Shown: in pieces, positions 13,607-20,698 of the stretch
Position numbering within the stretch: position 1 is the stretch's first letter
Layout of the letters: every line of letters begins with the position of its first letter
Virus record (IMG/VR): IMGVR_UViG_3300022213_000016
Coordinates: 1 to 40,377 of that record
Direction: 5' to 3' (one strand)
From: a virus
Length of the DNA stretch: 40,377 nucleotides
The notes under the pieces: model-generated
Seen by the model: the letters and a program-made list of their open reading frames with translations, nothing else
Told to the model about the DNA's origin: nothing
Databases searched by the model: none
Program-made: the position numbers and the translations under genes

Positions 13607-14736
13607 AACGAAAGAAGGACGAGAGAGTACTCCCGCTTGGTCCGGTGCTGGAACAGGCTGTCGTCGGAGCCCTCGTCGCCGGTACGCTGAGCCTCAAGGG
13701 AGTCCGTAAAGAGGAACTATCCAAACCAGGACAGGCTGTCTACAAAGTTCTTCACGAGAATGAAGGAAAGCCTGTCAGTCTCAAGACCTTGAAGATCGCT
13801 GCATCTGAAGTTTATGGCATCGACAAGGCAGAGTTTAAAGAGTACCTTGACAACTTGATTTCCGACTCTGACATAGCTAGCGTCTTGCAAACGCTCCGAC
13901 GTAAACGCACCGTGAACCAGCTTGTCAATGAAGCCACGAATCAAATAGCCTCAGGTGACTACGACCTGTCGCCACTCAGTCACATTCTAGAGAACACTCA
14001 GGTAGAACGCAAGAAGCTAAGTCCGCTCGGCGATGATAAGAGTGAGATCAAGCATCCTCCGGCACTACCAATTAAGTCTTTACCTAGGCTCACGGCAGCC
14101 GTCGGCGGTGTATACGGAACGTGGATCATCGGAGGTACACCCAAAGCTGGAAAGAGTACGCTCACCACACAGATTGCGGTGTCGATCGCAAAGCGTTATA
14201 TGCCGTGTTTGTATTATGACTTTGAGTTAGGATATGACGTTGTCAGGGATAGGTTGTTAGCGGCTTTCGATGGAGATCGGGAGCAATACGACATCGCTGT
14301 CAAGAACTTCTACTTACGCAGGAGCATTTCGACACTCGAAGAAGACCTCGTAAGTATCGGGCAGCCCTGCTTGATCGTTGTCGATTCAATCCAAGATCTT
14401 CCAACATCCTCGCAGCACAACGTTGAAGACTTGGGAAGGTGGGTCAAGAGGTTGGACGCACTGAAACATCGAGGACATCATACCATCATGGTCTCGGAAG
14501 TCAATCGGTTCTCATACGGAACACCCACACCCAAGGGATACAAAGGTTCTGGAGAAATTGAGTACGCTGCTGATGTGGCAATCACGGCAGTGCTCCCTAA
14601 CGAAGAAGACCCCAGTACTGTAGATTTGTTTGTGACTGAGAACAGACACTTCCGGAAACGTGGCCTGGTTTGTCAGTTAGAACGAGTCAACAACTGGTGG
14701 TTCAAGGAGGCTGGCAATCATGGCGCTAGTAATTAA
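13603..14736 (+). CDS. DnaB-like replicative helicase
   Basis: 377 residues. Residues 10-115 resemble the helical DnaB N-terminal domain. The RecA-type motor follows: Walker A G178-TPKAGKST, catalytic Glu in 'YYDFELG' (E208), Walker B 'LIVVD' (D261), then 'GHHTIMVSEVNRF' and 'GSGEIEYAADVAI' matching DnaB motifs H3 and H4. It is shorter than cellular DnaB (about 470), as in other phage versions. It unwinds DNA at the fork for the primase and polymerase encoded upstream. Confidence 0.85.
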   Translation: MKRKKDERVLPLGPVLEQAVVGALVAGTLSLKGVRKEELSKPGQAVYKVLHENEGKPVSLKTLKIAASEVYGIDKAEFKEYLDNLISDSDIASVLQTLRRKRTVNQLVNEATNQIASGDYDLSPLSHILENTQVERKKLSPLGDDKSEIKHPPALPIKSLPRLTAAVGGVYGTWIIGGTPKAGKSTLTTQIAVSIAKRYMPCLYYDFELGYDVVRDRLLAAFDGDREQYDIAVKNFYLRRSISTLEEDLVSIGQPCLIVVDSIQDLPTSSQHNVEDLGRWVKRLDALKHRGHHTIMVSEVNRFSYGTPTPKGYKGSGEIEYAADVAITAVLPNEEDPSTVDLFVTENRHFRKRGLVCQLERVNNWWFKEAGNHGASN

Positions 14737-14905
14737 AGTGATGACGGCACTGATTCTGTTATTACTTCTGCTTGGTGTGTTCGTGACATTCTCAGCCTTG
14801 GCTGAAGAGACCTACAAGCTACAGCCTCAACAGTTTCGCTTCCAGCAACCACCCAGTCTTGATGTCAGACCAGATTACGGAGAACCGAAACCATGTCGGC
14901 AGTGA
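14720..14905 (+). CDS. Small exported protein
   Basis: 61 residues, AGGAGG ten bases upstream, start inside the helicase gene. MALVIKVMTALILLLLLLGVFVTFSALA is a signal peptide with a likely cut after ALA; the mature part is Gln/Pro-rich ('YKLQPQQFRFQQPPSLDVRPDYGEPKPC'). It resembles small outer-membrane spanin subunits in its proline content but lacks a lipobox cysteine, so I do not call it one. Confidence 0.6.
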   Translation: MALVIKVMTALILLLLLLGVFVTFSALAEETYKLQPQQFRFQQPPSLDVRPDYGEPKPCRQ

Positions 14906-15213
14906 AGAAAGAGAAAGACCCAAACGCAAAGAAAGCCGCCTACGTCAAGAGGAAGTACGGCCTAACATATGAAGCCTACGAAGCCATGCTCAAGAAGAAT
15001 GGAAACAAGTGTTGGATCTGTTCTCGTCCACCTAAGAAGCTAGCCCATAACATCGACCACGATCATAAGACGGGACAAGTTCGAGGGTTACTGTGTTTCT
15101 TCTGTAACAAGTTCCTGATTGGGAGACGGAGACGAGAACACGCTCACCTCTTCCGTAAGTCGGCAGAGTATCTTGAGTCAACCTACGATTGGAGGGACTA
15201 TGACGAAGAATAA
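14893..15213 (+). CDS. Recombination endonuclease VII
   Basis: 106 residues. 'YGLTYEAYEAML', C40-x2-C43, 'NIDHDHKTGQVRGLLC' and C68-x2-CN are the complete signature of the T4 gp49 (endonuclease VII) family: four cysteines bind zinc and the DHDH motif is the His-Me finger site. It resolves branched DNA before packaging and debranches replication intermediates. It overlaps its neighbours by 13-14 bases. Confidence 0.93.
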   Translation: MSAVKKEKDPNAKKAAYVKRKYGLTYEAYEAMLKKNGNKCWICSRPPKKLAHNIDHDHKTGQVRGLLCFFCNKFLIGRRRREHAHLFRKSAEYLESTYDWRDYDEE

Positions 15214-15361
15214 GTGTACCCACAATCACGGAATGATTGAGTTGTCTCATAATGTATGGGCATGTGATGAATGTGGGAAGCTTTTTGAACAAGTTAATCT
15301 ATGGAAGCCCGTGTCAGATAAAGAGTATGATAGGAGGAGGAGGAATGCCAAACAAGTCTGA
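15200..15361 (+). CDS. Small zinc-finger-like protein
   Basis: 53 residues from ATG 15200 with GGAGG four bases upstream. 'CTHNH...VWACDECGKLFEQ' supplies a C-x-H/C-x2-C metal site like a short zinc ribbon; the end is basic (YDRRRRNAKQV). It may be a small DNA- or RNA-binding accessory. Confidence 0.6.
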   Translation: MTKNKCTHNHGMIELSHNVWACDECGKLFEQVNLWKPVSDKEYDRRRRNAKQV

Positions 15362-15521
15362 AGCCCTGCACATAGCCCTACTTGATGCGAAGTTGGCGAA
15401 ACTAGAAGCGATTCAAGAGGAGATTCTTGTATATCTTAAAGTCGCGGTTAAAACAACATCGTATGGTCGTGATTACTACTTACGTTCATGGGAGGATAAT
15501 AGTGCCATACAAAAATCCTAG
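15345..15521 (+). CDS. Small helical protein, unknown
   Basis: 58 residues from ATG 15345, preceded by a repeated GGAGGAGGAGG site. A helical, possibly coiled-coil stretch ('HIALLDAKLAKLEAIQEEILVYLKVAVKTT') dominates. It overlaps both neighbours. Function unknown. Confidence 0.55.
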   Translation: MPNKSEALHIALLDAKLAKLEAIQEEILVYLKVAVKTTSYGRDYYLRSWEDNSAIQKS

Positions 15522-16374
15522 TGATGAAGCAGAGAGAAGCCGTCGCTACCGGCAGGCTCGTCGCGAGGAGCTTGGGACAAATGCTCCGCATGCTCAACTC
15601 GTCAAGCCTCTCAAGATCAAGGGTCCTGCCCACGGGCTTCAAGTCGCGGTAATTCCAGATTGCCAGGTTAAACCTGGTGTTCCGCTTGGTCACGTAGAGT
15701 GGTGTGGAAAGTACTTAGCTGCTAAACGACCAGACGTGGTGATTTGTGGTGGAGACTTCTCAGACTTACCGTCTCTTGGTACACATGACGTGCCAGGGAG
15801 CCGCAAGGTCGAAGGTCGGCGGTATAAAAAGGATATCGATGTCACACATAGAGCAATGGAGATGTTCCTGAATCCTATTCAGAAAGTATCTGGCTGGAAT
15901 CCTAGTCTACTATTCCTCTATGGAAACCACGAAGACCGGATCGAACGCGCCATTAACCGCGATCCAAAGCTTGAAGGGTTTATGTCGGTGGATGATTTGG
16001 GATATACGAGATACGGTTGGACGACGTTTCCTTTTCTACAACCTATCTCAATCAATGACGTAGCCTTTTGTCACTATTTTCCATCTGGAATTATGGGAAG
16101 ACCAATTACGACAGCCAAGGCAATTCTTACCAAGCTGCACATGTCGGCATTCGCTTTTCATCAGCAAGGACGAGACATTGCCTATTCTAAACGAGCAGAC
16201 GGGAAAGACTTGACGGCGATTATATCAGGATCGTTCTATCAGCATCACGAAGACTACCTCTCCCCGTTTACGAATCAGCATTGGCGTGGAATGTACGTCC
16301 TGCATGAAGTCAAAGACGGTAACTTCGATGAAATGGCGGTATCAATTAACTACCTAAAAAGGAAGTTTGCATAA
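15502..16374 (+). CDS. Calcineurin-like metallophosphoesterase
   Basis: 290 residues from GTG 15502, with GGGAGG seven bases upstream. The motif set is D53-C-Q55 (Gln where His is usual, a variant I recall from phage members), GGD85FSD, G141NHE and later His residues in 'FCHYFP' and 'FYQHHEDY'. It is predicted to bind two metals and hydrolyse phosphoester bonds; the substrate could be DNA ends, RNA or nucleotides. The first 40 residues are a separate basic segment ('DEAERSRRYRQARREEL'). Confidence 0.82.
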   Translation: MPYKNPSDEAERSRRYRQARREELGTNAPHAQLVKPLKIKGPAHGLQVAVIPDCQVKPGVPLGHVEWCGKYLAAKRPDVVICGGDFSDLPSLGTHDVPGSRKVEGRRYKKDIDVTHRAMEMFLNPIQKVSGWNPSLLFLYGNHEDRIERAINRDPKLEGFMSVDDLGYTRYGWTTFPFLQPISINDVAFCHYFPSGIMGRPITTAKAILTKLHMSAFAFHQQGRDIAYSKRADGKDLTAIISGSFYQHHEDYLSPFTNQHWRGMYVLHEVKDGNFDEMAVSINYLKRKFA

Positions 16375-16532
16375 TGAGTCTTCCTAGTTTACTGTTTGTA
16401 GTATTTCTTACGTTGAAGTTGACGAACTATATTGACTGGTCCTGGTGGTGGATAACATCTCCGTTGTGGATCGTGGCATGTATTTGGTTCGTGTGTACGA
16501 CACTATACACCATTGCGAAAGGGATCGAATAA
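16374..16532 (+). CDS. 52-aa two-helix membrane protein
   Basis: ATG 16374 overlaps the previous stop (TAATG). Two membrane helices (SLPSLLFVVFLTLKL and WWWITSPLWIVACIWFVC) separated by a short Trp-rich loop. The arrangement is like small phage proteins often labelled 'transmembrane Fragile-X-F-like'. Function unknown. Confidence 0.65.
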   Translation: MSLPSLLFVVFLTLKLTNYIDWSWWWITSPLWIVACIWFVCTTLYTIAKGIE

Positions 16533-16856
16533 ATGGCTAAGAAAAAACTTGAGACTCGTGAAGACAGAATGCTGGACGCGATCCGTGAATATGAGGAAGT
16601 CTCCGCTGAATTGAAACCACTAGCAGACAAGAAGGATGCGTTGTGGACTGAACTGAAAGAATTGATGGGGGCATCAGAAGAAAAGATCGTCCCTGGATTT
16701 GGAAAGGTTACCTACGGCTACGACAAGGACAAGCCAATACGAGAGATCGACTGGGATGTATTCAAAGAGGAACAGCCCAAGATTTACAAGAAGTACGTTG
16801 TAGAGGATACCAAGAAGGGGAGTCGCAGGCTTATTCTGAAGGGCATGGAGGAATGA
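16533..16856 (+). CDS. Small protein, possibly recombination-associated
   Basis: 107 residues starting directly after the previous stop. Helical N-terminus ('DAIREYEEVSAELKPLADKKDALWTELKELMG') followed by 'KIVPGFGKVTYGYDKDKPIREIDWDVFKEEQPKIYKKYVVEDTKKGSRRLIL', a pattern reminiscent of the small domain found beside or at the end of YqaJ-type phage exonucleases. Here it is a separate gene, near a Cas4/RecB-like nuclease. Inference only. Confidence 0.6.
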   Translation: MAKKKLETREDRMLDAIREYEEVSAELKPLADKKDALWTELKELMGASEEKIVPGFGKVTYGYDKDKPIREIDWDVFKEEQPKIYKKYVVEDTKKGSRRLILKGMEE

Positions 16857-17005
16857 TTCCAGACGGCGAACATGTGATCCTGGCGATCCTGGTTATCTTT
16901 TATTTTGCACTGGCTGTTGTGGTGATCCTCCAACAGGGGCATCCAGGTAAAGTCTTGTACTACCTAGGAGCCGCACTATTAACACTAGGAGTTTATATCT
17001 TATGA
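16853..17005 (+). CDS. 50-aa two-helix membrane protein
   Basis: ATG overlaps the previous TGA, and its own TGA overlaps the next ATG. 'VILAILVIFYFALAVVVIL' and 'VLYYLGAALLTLGVYIL' are two membrane helices joined by QQGHPGK. Likely inner membrane. Function unknown. Confidence 0.6.
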   Translation: MIPDGEHVILAILVIFYFALAVVVILQQGHPGKVLYYLGAALLTLGVYIL

Positions 17006-17475
17006 GCCTTGTCTATCTGGCTGGTCCAATTGCTAACTGCACTGTCGAGGGCGCAACTGACTGGAGAACTCTTGCGACTAGTGATTTGTTTCACAATTAT
17101 GGAATTGACACACGTGACCCCATGCGAGCTAAAGCTGAGGGTTTTAGAAAGTACGGAAAGATTGGCAGCAACTTCAACGAGTACTCCAAGGAAGGTACAT
17201 TCTTCACCAGTAAAGCCATCATGACTCGTGACTTCAACGACGTGAAGCAAGCCGACGCCCTGTTAGTCAATCTACTAGGCGTCAAGATACCGAGTCTGGG
17301 AACCGTGATGGAATTGGCCTGGGCTTTTGCTTTGCAGAAGCCTTGTGTGGTCTGCATTGAGGAAAGTGGGAACCCTCACGATAACCATCCTATGATTCAT
17401 GAGGCGATGGGGTTTCGCGTGACGACGTTAGAGGAAGGCATTCATTCCGTAGCCGTCATCTTGGGTGGAGCATGA
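17002..17475 (+). CDS. Nucleoside 2-deoxyribosyltransferase-like enzyme
   Basis: 157 residues. 'VYLAGPI' at the start, 'TRDFNDVKQADALLVNLLG' and 'IPSLGTVMELAWAFAL' are the family landmarks; E104 in GTVMELAWA corresponds to the nucleophile Glu. These enzymes move deoxyribose between bases; relatives hydrolyse the bond. In a phage this could supply or remove unusual nucleotides. Next to a dNTP diphosphohydrolase-like gene and near a glycosyltransferase, it suggests control of the DNA precursor pool or base modification. Confidence 0.82.
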   Translation: MSLVYLAGPIANCTVEGATDWRTLATSDLFHNYGIDTRDPMRAKAEGFRKYGKIGSNFNEYSKEGTFFTSKAIMTRDFNDVKQADALLVNLLGVKIPSLGTVMELAWAFALQKPCVVCIEESGNPHDNHPMIHEAMGFRVTTLEEGIHSVAVILGGA

Positions 17476-17849
17476 GAAAGTTTGAAAGCGGGGCTACCCG
17501 TAGCTCGTCAGACAACAAGCCAGATTATGAAGGATTCTTGAATCCTGAAGTTCTCCGTATCTACGGCCAGTACATGCACACACATAGGAAGCAAGAAGAC
17601 GGTTCTTTGCGTGATTCTGATAACTGGCAGAAGGGGATTCCTCAAGATGTCCTGATGAAGTCATTGCTCCGACATGTGTTTGACCTCTGGCGGATGCACC
17701 GAGCTGGAGCGGTGTTCCTAGAAGACTGGGAGGAATCAAAGATCAAGATTGACCAGCTCTGCGCCATCTTGTTTAACACTCAAGCCTACATCTTGGGAAT
17801 GATCAACGAATCACGAAAGGCTACCAATGGGACTACGACGAATCCTTGA
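17472..17849 (+). CDS. dATP/dGTP diphosphohydrolase N-terminal-domain-like protein
   Basis: 125 residues. 'ESGATRSSSDNKPDYEGFLNPEVLRIYGQYM..HR', 'DGSLRDSDNWQKGIP', 'MKSLLRHVFDLWRMHR' and 'EDWEESKIKIDQLCAILFNTQAY' match a small conserved phage domain annotated as dATP/dGTP diphosphohydrolase N-terminal, linked elsewhere to diaminopurine-DNA phages. No PurZ is seen here, so the phage is probably not a Z-DNA phage. Coupled to the previous gene (ATGA). Exact activity uncertain. Confidence 0.7.
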   Translation: MRKFESGATRSSSDNKPDYEGFLNPEVLRIYGQYMHTHRKQEDGSLRDSDNWQKGIPQDVLMKSLLRHVFDLWRMHRAGAVFLEDWEESKIKIDQLCAILFNTQAYILGMINESRKATNGTTTNP

Positions 17850-18045
17850 CCATAGAAAGAGGAAAGAACCTACGCGAGCACATGCATTACAGATCATACA
17901 GAGACAGCAAGACGTGATCAACGCCATGTCTCAGTCCATTCATGAAGCACGGACGATCATGGAAAGTCTACTTCCTCCAAAGCCAGGAGAGATTGTTAAG
18001 CCAACACAGGTTCCTTTTATTATTCCAACAGGAGGTAACCAGTGA
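17827..18045 (+). CDS. Small helical protein, unknown
   Basis: 72 residues, AAAGG ribosome site, overlapping the previous gene by 23 bases. Basic N-terminus (GLRRILDHRKRKEP), a central helix ('HALQIIQRQQDVINAMSQSIHEARTIMESLL') and a Pro-rich tail. Probably oligomeric. Function unknown. Confidence 0.55.
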   Translation: MGLRRILDHRKRKEPTRAHALQIIQRQQDVINAMSQSIHEARTIMESLLPPKPGEIVKPTQVPFIIPTGGNQ

Positions 18046-18311
18046 ACATTGAAGCACTCCGTAAAGCATTTGTCGAACGAGTGTCGTGGGGTCCCTCGAA
18101 GGTTCCATTTGGCGATGCGATTGCATTCTTCGATCAAGCGGCTGAAGCCGTTGGCCTTGTTGTCCCAACGACACAAGTACCAGATACTGCGCCTACTGCA
18201 TCAGACGCGACAACTCCACGGAGAAAGACCAGGGTTGAAGACAGTGGAATGGTGTTAGAGGATGAACAGGAGAACGGGGAAGCCTTAAAGAAGGTAGGTG
18301 TGAAGAAATGA
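18042..18311 (+). CDS. Small protein, unknown (GTG start)
   Basis: 89 residues from GTG 18042, chosen for its GGAGGT five bases upstream. Helical first half ('IEALRKAFVERVSWGPSKVPFGDAIAFFDQAAEAVG') and a disordered, charged second half. Overlaps both neighbours by four bases. No family recognised. Confidence 0.6.
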   Translation: MNIEALRKAFVERVSWGPSKVPFGDAIAFFDQAAEAVGLVVPTTQVPDTAPTASDATTPRRKTRVEDSGMVLEDEQENGEALKKVGVKK

Positions 18312-19045
18312 TTTCTAAAGTCTATGACTCGAAGAGGATCGGGTTGATCCTGCCGACATATGACGGACAGTCTTACAACAGAATTGCTGTTGTGAACTTT
18401 GCACTGCAGTTTCCTGAGTCTAAGAGTGTGGAGATTGCGAGTTCCGCGCTTGGTCACTGCTTCAATACTGGATACCAGACCCTCCTGAAGCTAGTGGATA
18501 AAGGCGAGCTGGACTATATTATGATGCTGCATGCTGATATTGTTCCGGTTCAAGCCTCTTGGGGTGAGATACTAATTCAGGAAATGTTGACGACGAAGGC
18601 CAGCGTTCTCAGTGTGGTATCACCAATCAAGTCACATGCTGGACTATCAAGCACAGGTGTGATGAAGAAAGACGAAGCGGATTCCAACATGTGGAACCCT
18701 ATTAGGTTCACCATGAAGGAAGTCTACAAGTTGCCTGAGACGTTCACACATCCCCGATTGATCGTGAATACTGGGTGCATGATCATAGATGCTAGGCAGC
18801 AATGGGCAAAGGACCTGGTGTTTGATCTGCGATGTTTTGTGCACAAGGAGACTGGTCAGAGTTGGTATGTTCCAGAGGATTGGATGATGTCGAAGGTGTG
18901 TTGGCAAGCAGGCGGTACAGTGTGGGCCACACGCAAGGTTCTCTTAGAGCACCGTGGCGTGATGGGATTTCCTAATACACAACCGTGGGGCACAATGGAA
19001 ACTGAAGGGGCACTGGAAGTCTACAACAACGAAGGGGCAAACTAA
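18308..19045 (+). CDS. Glycosyltransferase (GT-A, GT2-like)
   Basis: 245 residues. 'RIGLILPTYDGQS' is the GT2-type first strand. 'LDYIMMLHADIVP' holds the His-Ala-Asp (D77) in the place of the DXD motif. 'HPRLIVNTGCMIIDARQQW' and 'PEDWMMSKVCWQAGGTVWATRKVLLEHRG' are the acceptor loop and the usual ED/His region. It should transfer a sugar from a nucleotide donor; phage relatives modify DNA bases or virion proteins. Placed after the nucleoside enzymes, so a DNA target is plausible but unproved. Confidence 0.8.
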   Translation: MISKVYDSKRIGLILPTYDGQSYNRIAVVNFALQFPESKSVEIASSALGHCFNTGYQTLLKLVDKGELDYIMMLHADIVPVQASWGEILIQEMLTTKASVLSVVSPIKSHAGLSSTGVMKKDEADSNMWNPIRFTMKEVYKLPETFTHPRLIVNTGCMIIDARQQWAKDLVFDLRCFVHKETGQSWYVPEDWMMSKVCWQAGGTVWATRKVLLEHRGVMGFPNTQPWGTMETEGALEVYNNEGAN

Positions 19046-19236
19046 TGACTGAAGTCAACACCTACTATTCATACTACGATGAAGACATGATCAACTTTCT
19101 TGAACAAGGTAACCACCTTGTAAAGGTGGGCAAGTGGTACGGAGTGGCAAGTCATGTCAACGATGCTGACGGCGTGGAAGGTACCGTGATCTGGGTTCCT
19201 GGTGTGAAGATCTCTGATCTGCCACGGGCTAAATAG
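19045..19236 (+). CDS. Small early protein, unknown
   Basis: 63 residues, TAATG overlap with the glycosyltransferase. Acidic and aromatic ('NTYYSYYDEDMINFLEQGNHLVKVGKWYGV'), beta-rich C-terminus. No family recognised. Confidence 0.55.
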   Translation: MTEVNTYYSYYDEDMINFLEQGNHLVKVGKWYGVASHVNDADGVEGTVIWVPGVKISDLPRAK

Positions 19237-19237
19237 C

Positions 19238-19468
19238 ATGATCTACCGTGGAGTTCAAATCACCGAAGTGTTCAGAGGATATCCAGACACTCCTGAGTAC
19301 TTTCCTGGTGGAGGGTTTGTGACGTTACTATCTAAACACCAAGGCTCTAACGGTGCCACGGTCGTATTCGCCACACGGTGGGATAAATTTTCTATGAGAC
19401 ACGATGACGAATATCGTAGTAGTGCGTATAGTCAACACGTGACTAGGTATCTAAAGAGATTTGAGTAG
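19238..19468 (+). CDS. Last early-array gene, unknown
   Basis: 76 residues, one base after the previous stop. Beta-rich first half ('RGVQITEVFRGYPDTPEYFPGGGFVTLL'), basic end. It is followed directly by the strong hairpin that closes the rightward transcription unit. Function unknown. Confidence 0.55.
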   Translation: MIYRGVQITEVFRGYPDTPEYFPGGGFVTLLSKHQGSNGATVVFATRWDKFSMRHDDEYRSSAYSQHVTRYLKRFE

Positions 19469-19478
19469 CAGAAGTGTT

Positions 19479-19507
19479 GGCCCCCAGCATTCTAGACCCT
19501 GGGGGCC
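19479..19507. terminator. Convergent terminator hairpin
   Basis: GGCCCCCAG (19479-19487) and CTGGGGGCC (19499-19507) form a perfect 9-bp GC-rich stem with an 11-base loop. It lies where the rightward early and leftward late units meet. Neither side has a long T-run, so it may act by blocking collisions or by stabilising both 3' ends. Confidence 0.65.
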
Positions 19508-19513
19508 TTCACC

Positions 19514-19585
19514 CTACCTGACATCCTCACTAAACTCGTCGTCCCAATATCCTAACATTTTATCTAACCACTCGCCAGGTTCCAT
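19514..19585 (-). CDS. Possible 23-aa late peptide
   Basis: ATG 19585 with AAGAGGG four bases upstream; MEPGEWLDKMLGYWDDEFSE then DVR. Acidic and amphipathic. It ends before the convergent hairpin and would be the last gene of the late operon. Evidence is the ribosome site and composition only. Confidence 0.4.
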   Translation of the reverse strand: MEPGEWLDKMLGYWDDEFSEDVR

Positions 19586-19594
19586 ACTACCCTC

Positions 19595-19849
19595 TTATTT
19601 TAATCCTAACTTAGTAAACAAATACCCGATGATGCCTGTAAGGGTTGGTGTTCCAATCCAACCCAGGACATTGAAGTATACGGAGTGTCTAGCGACATCC
19701 TTTTGCAGGATCTCGACTTGACCTAGAACCGCATTTCGTGCTTCATCAACGTATTTATGATGATCATGTAGCATGGCAAGTTGGTCATCATTTTGTTTCT
19801 CGATGCGCTGGAGTCGTTCAACGAGTAACGTAAACGTCCGTTCATCCAT
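19595..19849 (-). CDS. XhlA/holin-accessory-like membrane protein
   Basis: 84 residues. A coiled-coil N-terminus ('FTLLVERLQRIEKQNDDQLAMLHDHHKYVDEA...VEILQKDVARH') followed by one membrane helix at the end ('VLGWIGTPTLTGIIGYLFTKLGLK'). This layout matches XhlA/BhlA-type lysis-accessory proteins. It sits immediately after the holin gene in the lysis cassette. AAGGATAAG serves as ribosome site. Confidence 0.65.
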   Translation of the reverse strand: MDERTFTLLVERLQRIEKQNDDQLAMLHDHHKYVDEARNAVLGQVEILQKDVARHSVYFNVLGWIGTPTLTGIIGYLFTKLGLK

Positions 19850-19862
19850 TGGCTTATCCTTA

Positions 19863-20267
19863 CTACTTTAGCTTCAGTTTTTCATAGGTACGTAACCCAC
19901 CAAACCCTAACAGAGCCAGCAGGAGTTCAAACATCAACGACACATCAGGATTTGGAAGTATGGGTATAACCTTGTCGGTATACATCGACACAATCCCCAT
20001 AGCCCAGTTTAACAAGTCCCTCACCACAACAGAGTAGGCAAGACTTCCAGCACAGGCCCACCCCACAAACGGTCTCCATCCTGACTTGAACAAGTTATCA
20101 CTCTGTGCCTCAATCTTGTTGACTTCGATCTGGGCAAGGTTCAGCTCATGTGCCTGCTTGAAGAAGAACTGTTCAGCCTCTAGTCTCTTGTCGGCATCCG
20201 GTATCCACTTGTCAAGCATTGGCTTGACGACTCCGCTAAACACACCCGCCACAGCATCCGCAATCAT
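19863..20267 (-). CDS. Holin, 3TM family
   Basis: 134 residues. 'SGWRPFVGWACAGSLAYSVVVRDLL' is the hallmark of the GTA-type 3TM holin family; further hydrophobic segments are 'LNWAMGIVSMYTDKVIPIL' and 'LMFELLLALLGFGGLRTYEKL'. The N-terminal half is a long amphipathic helix. It would open the inner membrane to release the lysozyme. ATG overlaps the lysozyme stop. Confidence 0.85.
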   Translation of the reverse strand: MIADAVAGVFSGVVKPMLDKWIPDADKRLEAEQFFFKQAHELNLAQIEVNKIEAQSDNLFKSGWRPFVGWACAGSLAYSVVVRDLLNWAMGIVSMYTDKVIPILPNPDVSLMFELLLALLGFGGLRTYEKLKLK

Positions 20268-20698
20268 GATGGTTCCTTCCAGATAATATCAGCCAGTCGT
20301 GCCGAGCGTCCCTTGACTTGCTGAGCCCACAACGAATTCAACATTTCAGCCTTAGCTTCTTTGTATCTCTTGTCTTCGAGATGAGCCAAAAACTTTCTGA
20401 ATCGGCTCAGCTTATTGATCCCTAAGTTAAACGCCATGTTGAAGACGACGTTCCGCCGGTCTTCTTCCAGTCTCTCAAGCCACGGCCACTTCTTCAAAGA
20501 CTCATGGACATGCTTCTCGATGTCCTTGTCGAGAAGAGCCAAGGCTTCTTCCTCGGTAATCGGTACGGCCCTTTCGTGGGCCGATACCAAATGTCCATAA
20601 CCTATGGTGAGAAATCCTAACGAGTCCGTATAGGGAATGTGCATCCCGTCTTTCTTCACCGACCCTTCATCCCGTACAAGCATATCTCGTAACGTCAT
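20264..20698 (-). CDS. Endolysin, GH24 lysozyme
   Basis: 144 residues. 'RDEG' (E11), 'YTDSLGFLTIGYGH' (D25, T31) reproduce the E-D-T triad of T4-type lysozymes, and 'NVVFNMAFNLG' is the family's second landmark. There is no signal peptide, so release needs the holin encoded next. It cleaves peptidoglycan at the end of infection. Its start overlaps the fibre gene stop (ATGA). Confidence 0.9.
   Translation of the reverse strand: MTLRDMLVRDEGSVKKDGMHIPYTDSLGFLTIGYGHLVSAHERAVPITEEEALALLDKDIEKHVHESLKKWPWLERLEEDRRNVVFNMAFNLGINKLSRFRKFLAHLEDKRYKEAKAEMLNSLWAQQVKGRSARLADIIWKEPS

Noticed and set aside
14720-14905. Spanin subunit
   Set aside because: It has a signal peptide and prolines but no lipobox Cys, and lies far from the lysis cassette.
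17472-17849. Diaminopurine (Z) genome pathway
   Set aside because: Only the dATP/dGTP diphosphohydrolase-like domain is present; no PurZ (adenylosuccinate synthetase-like) is visible.
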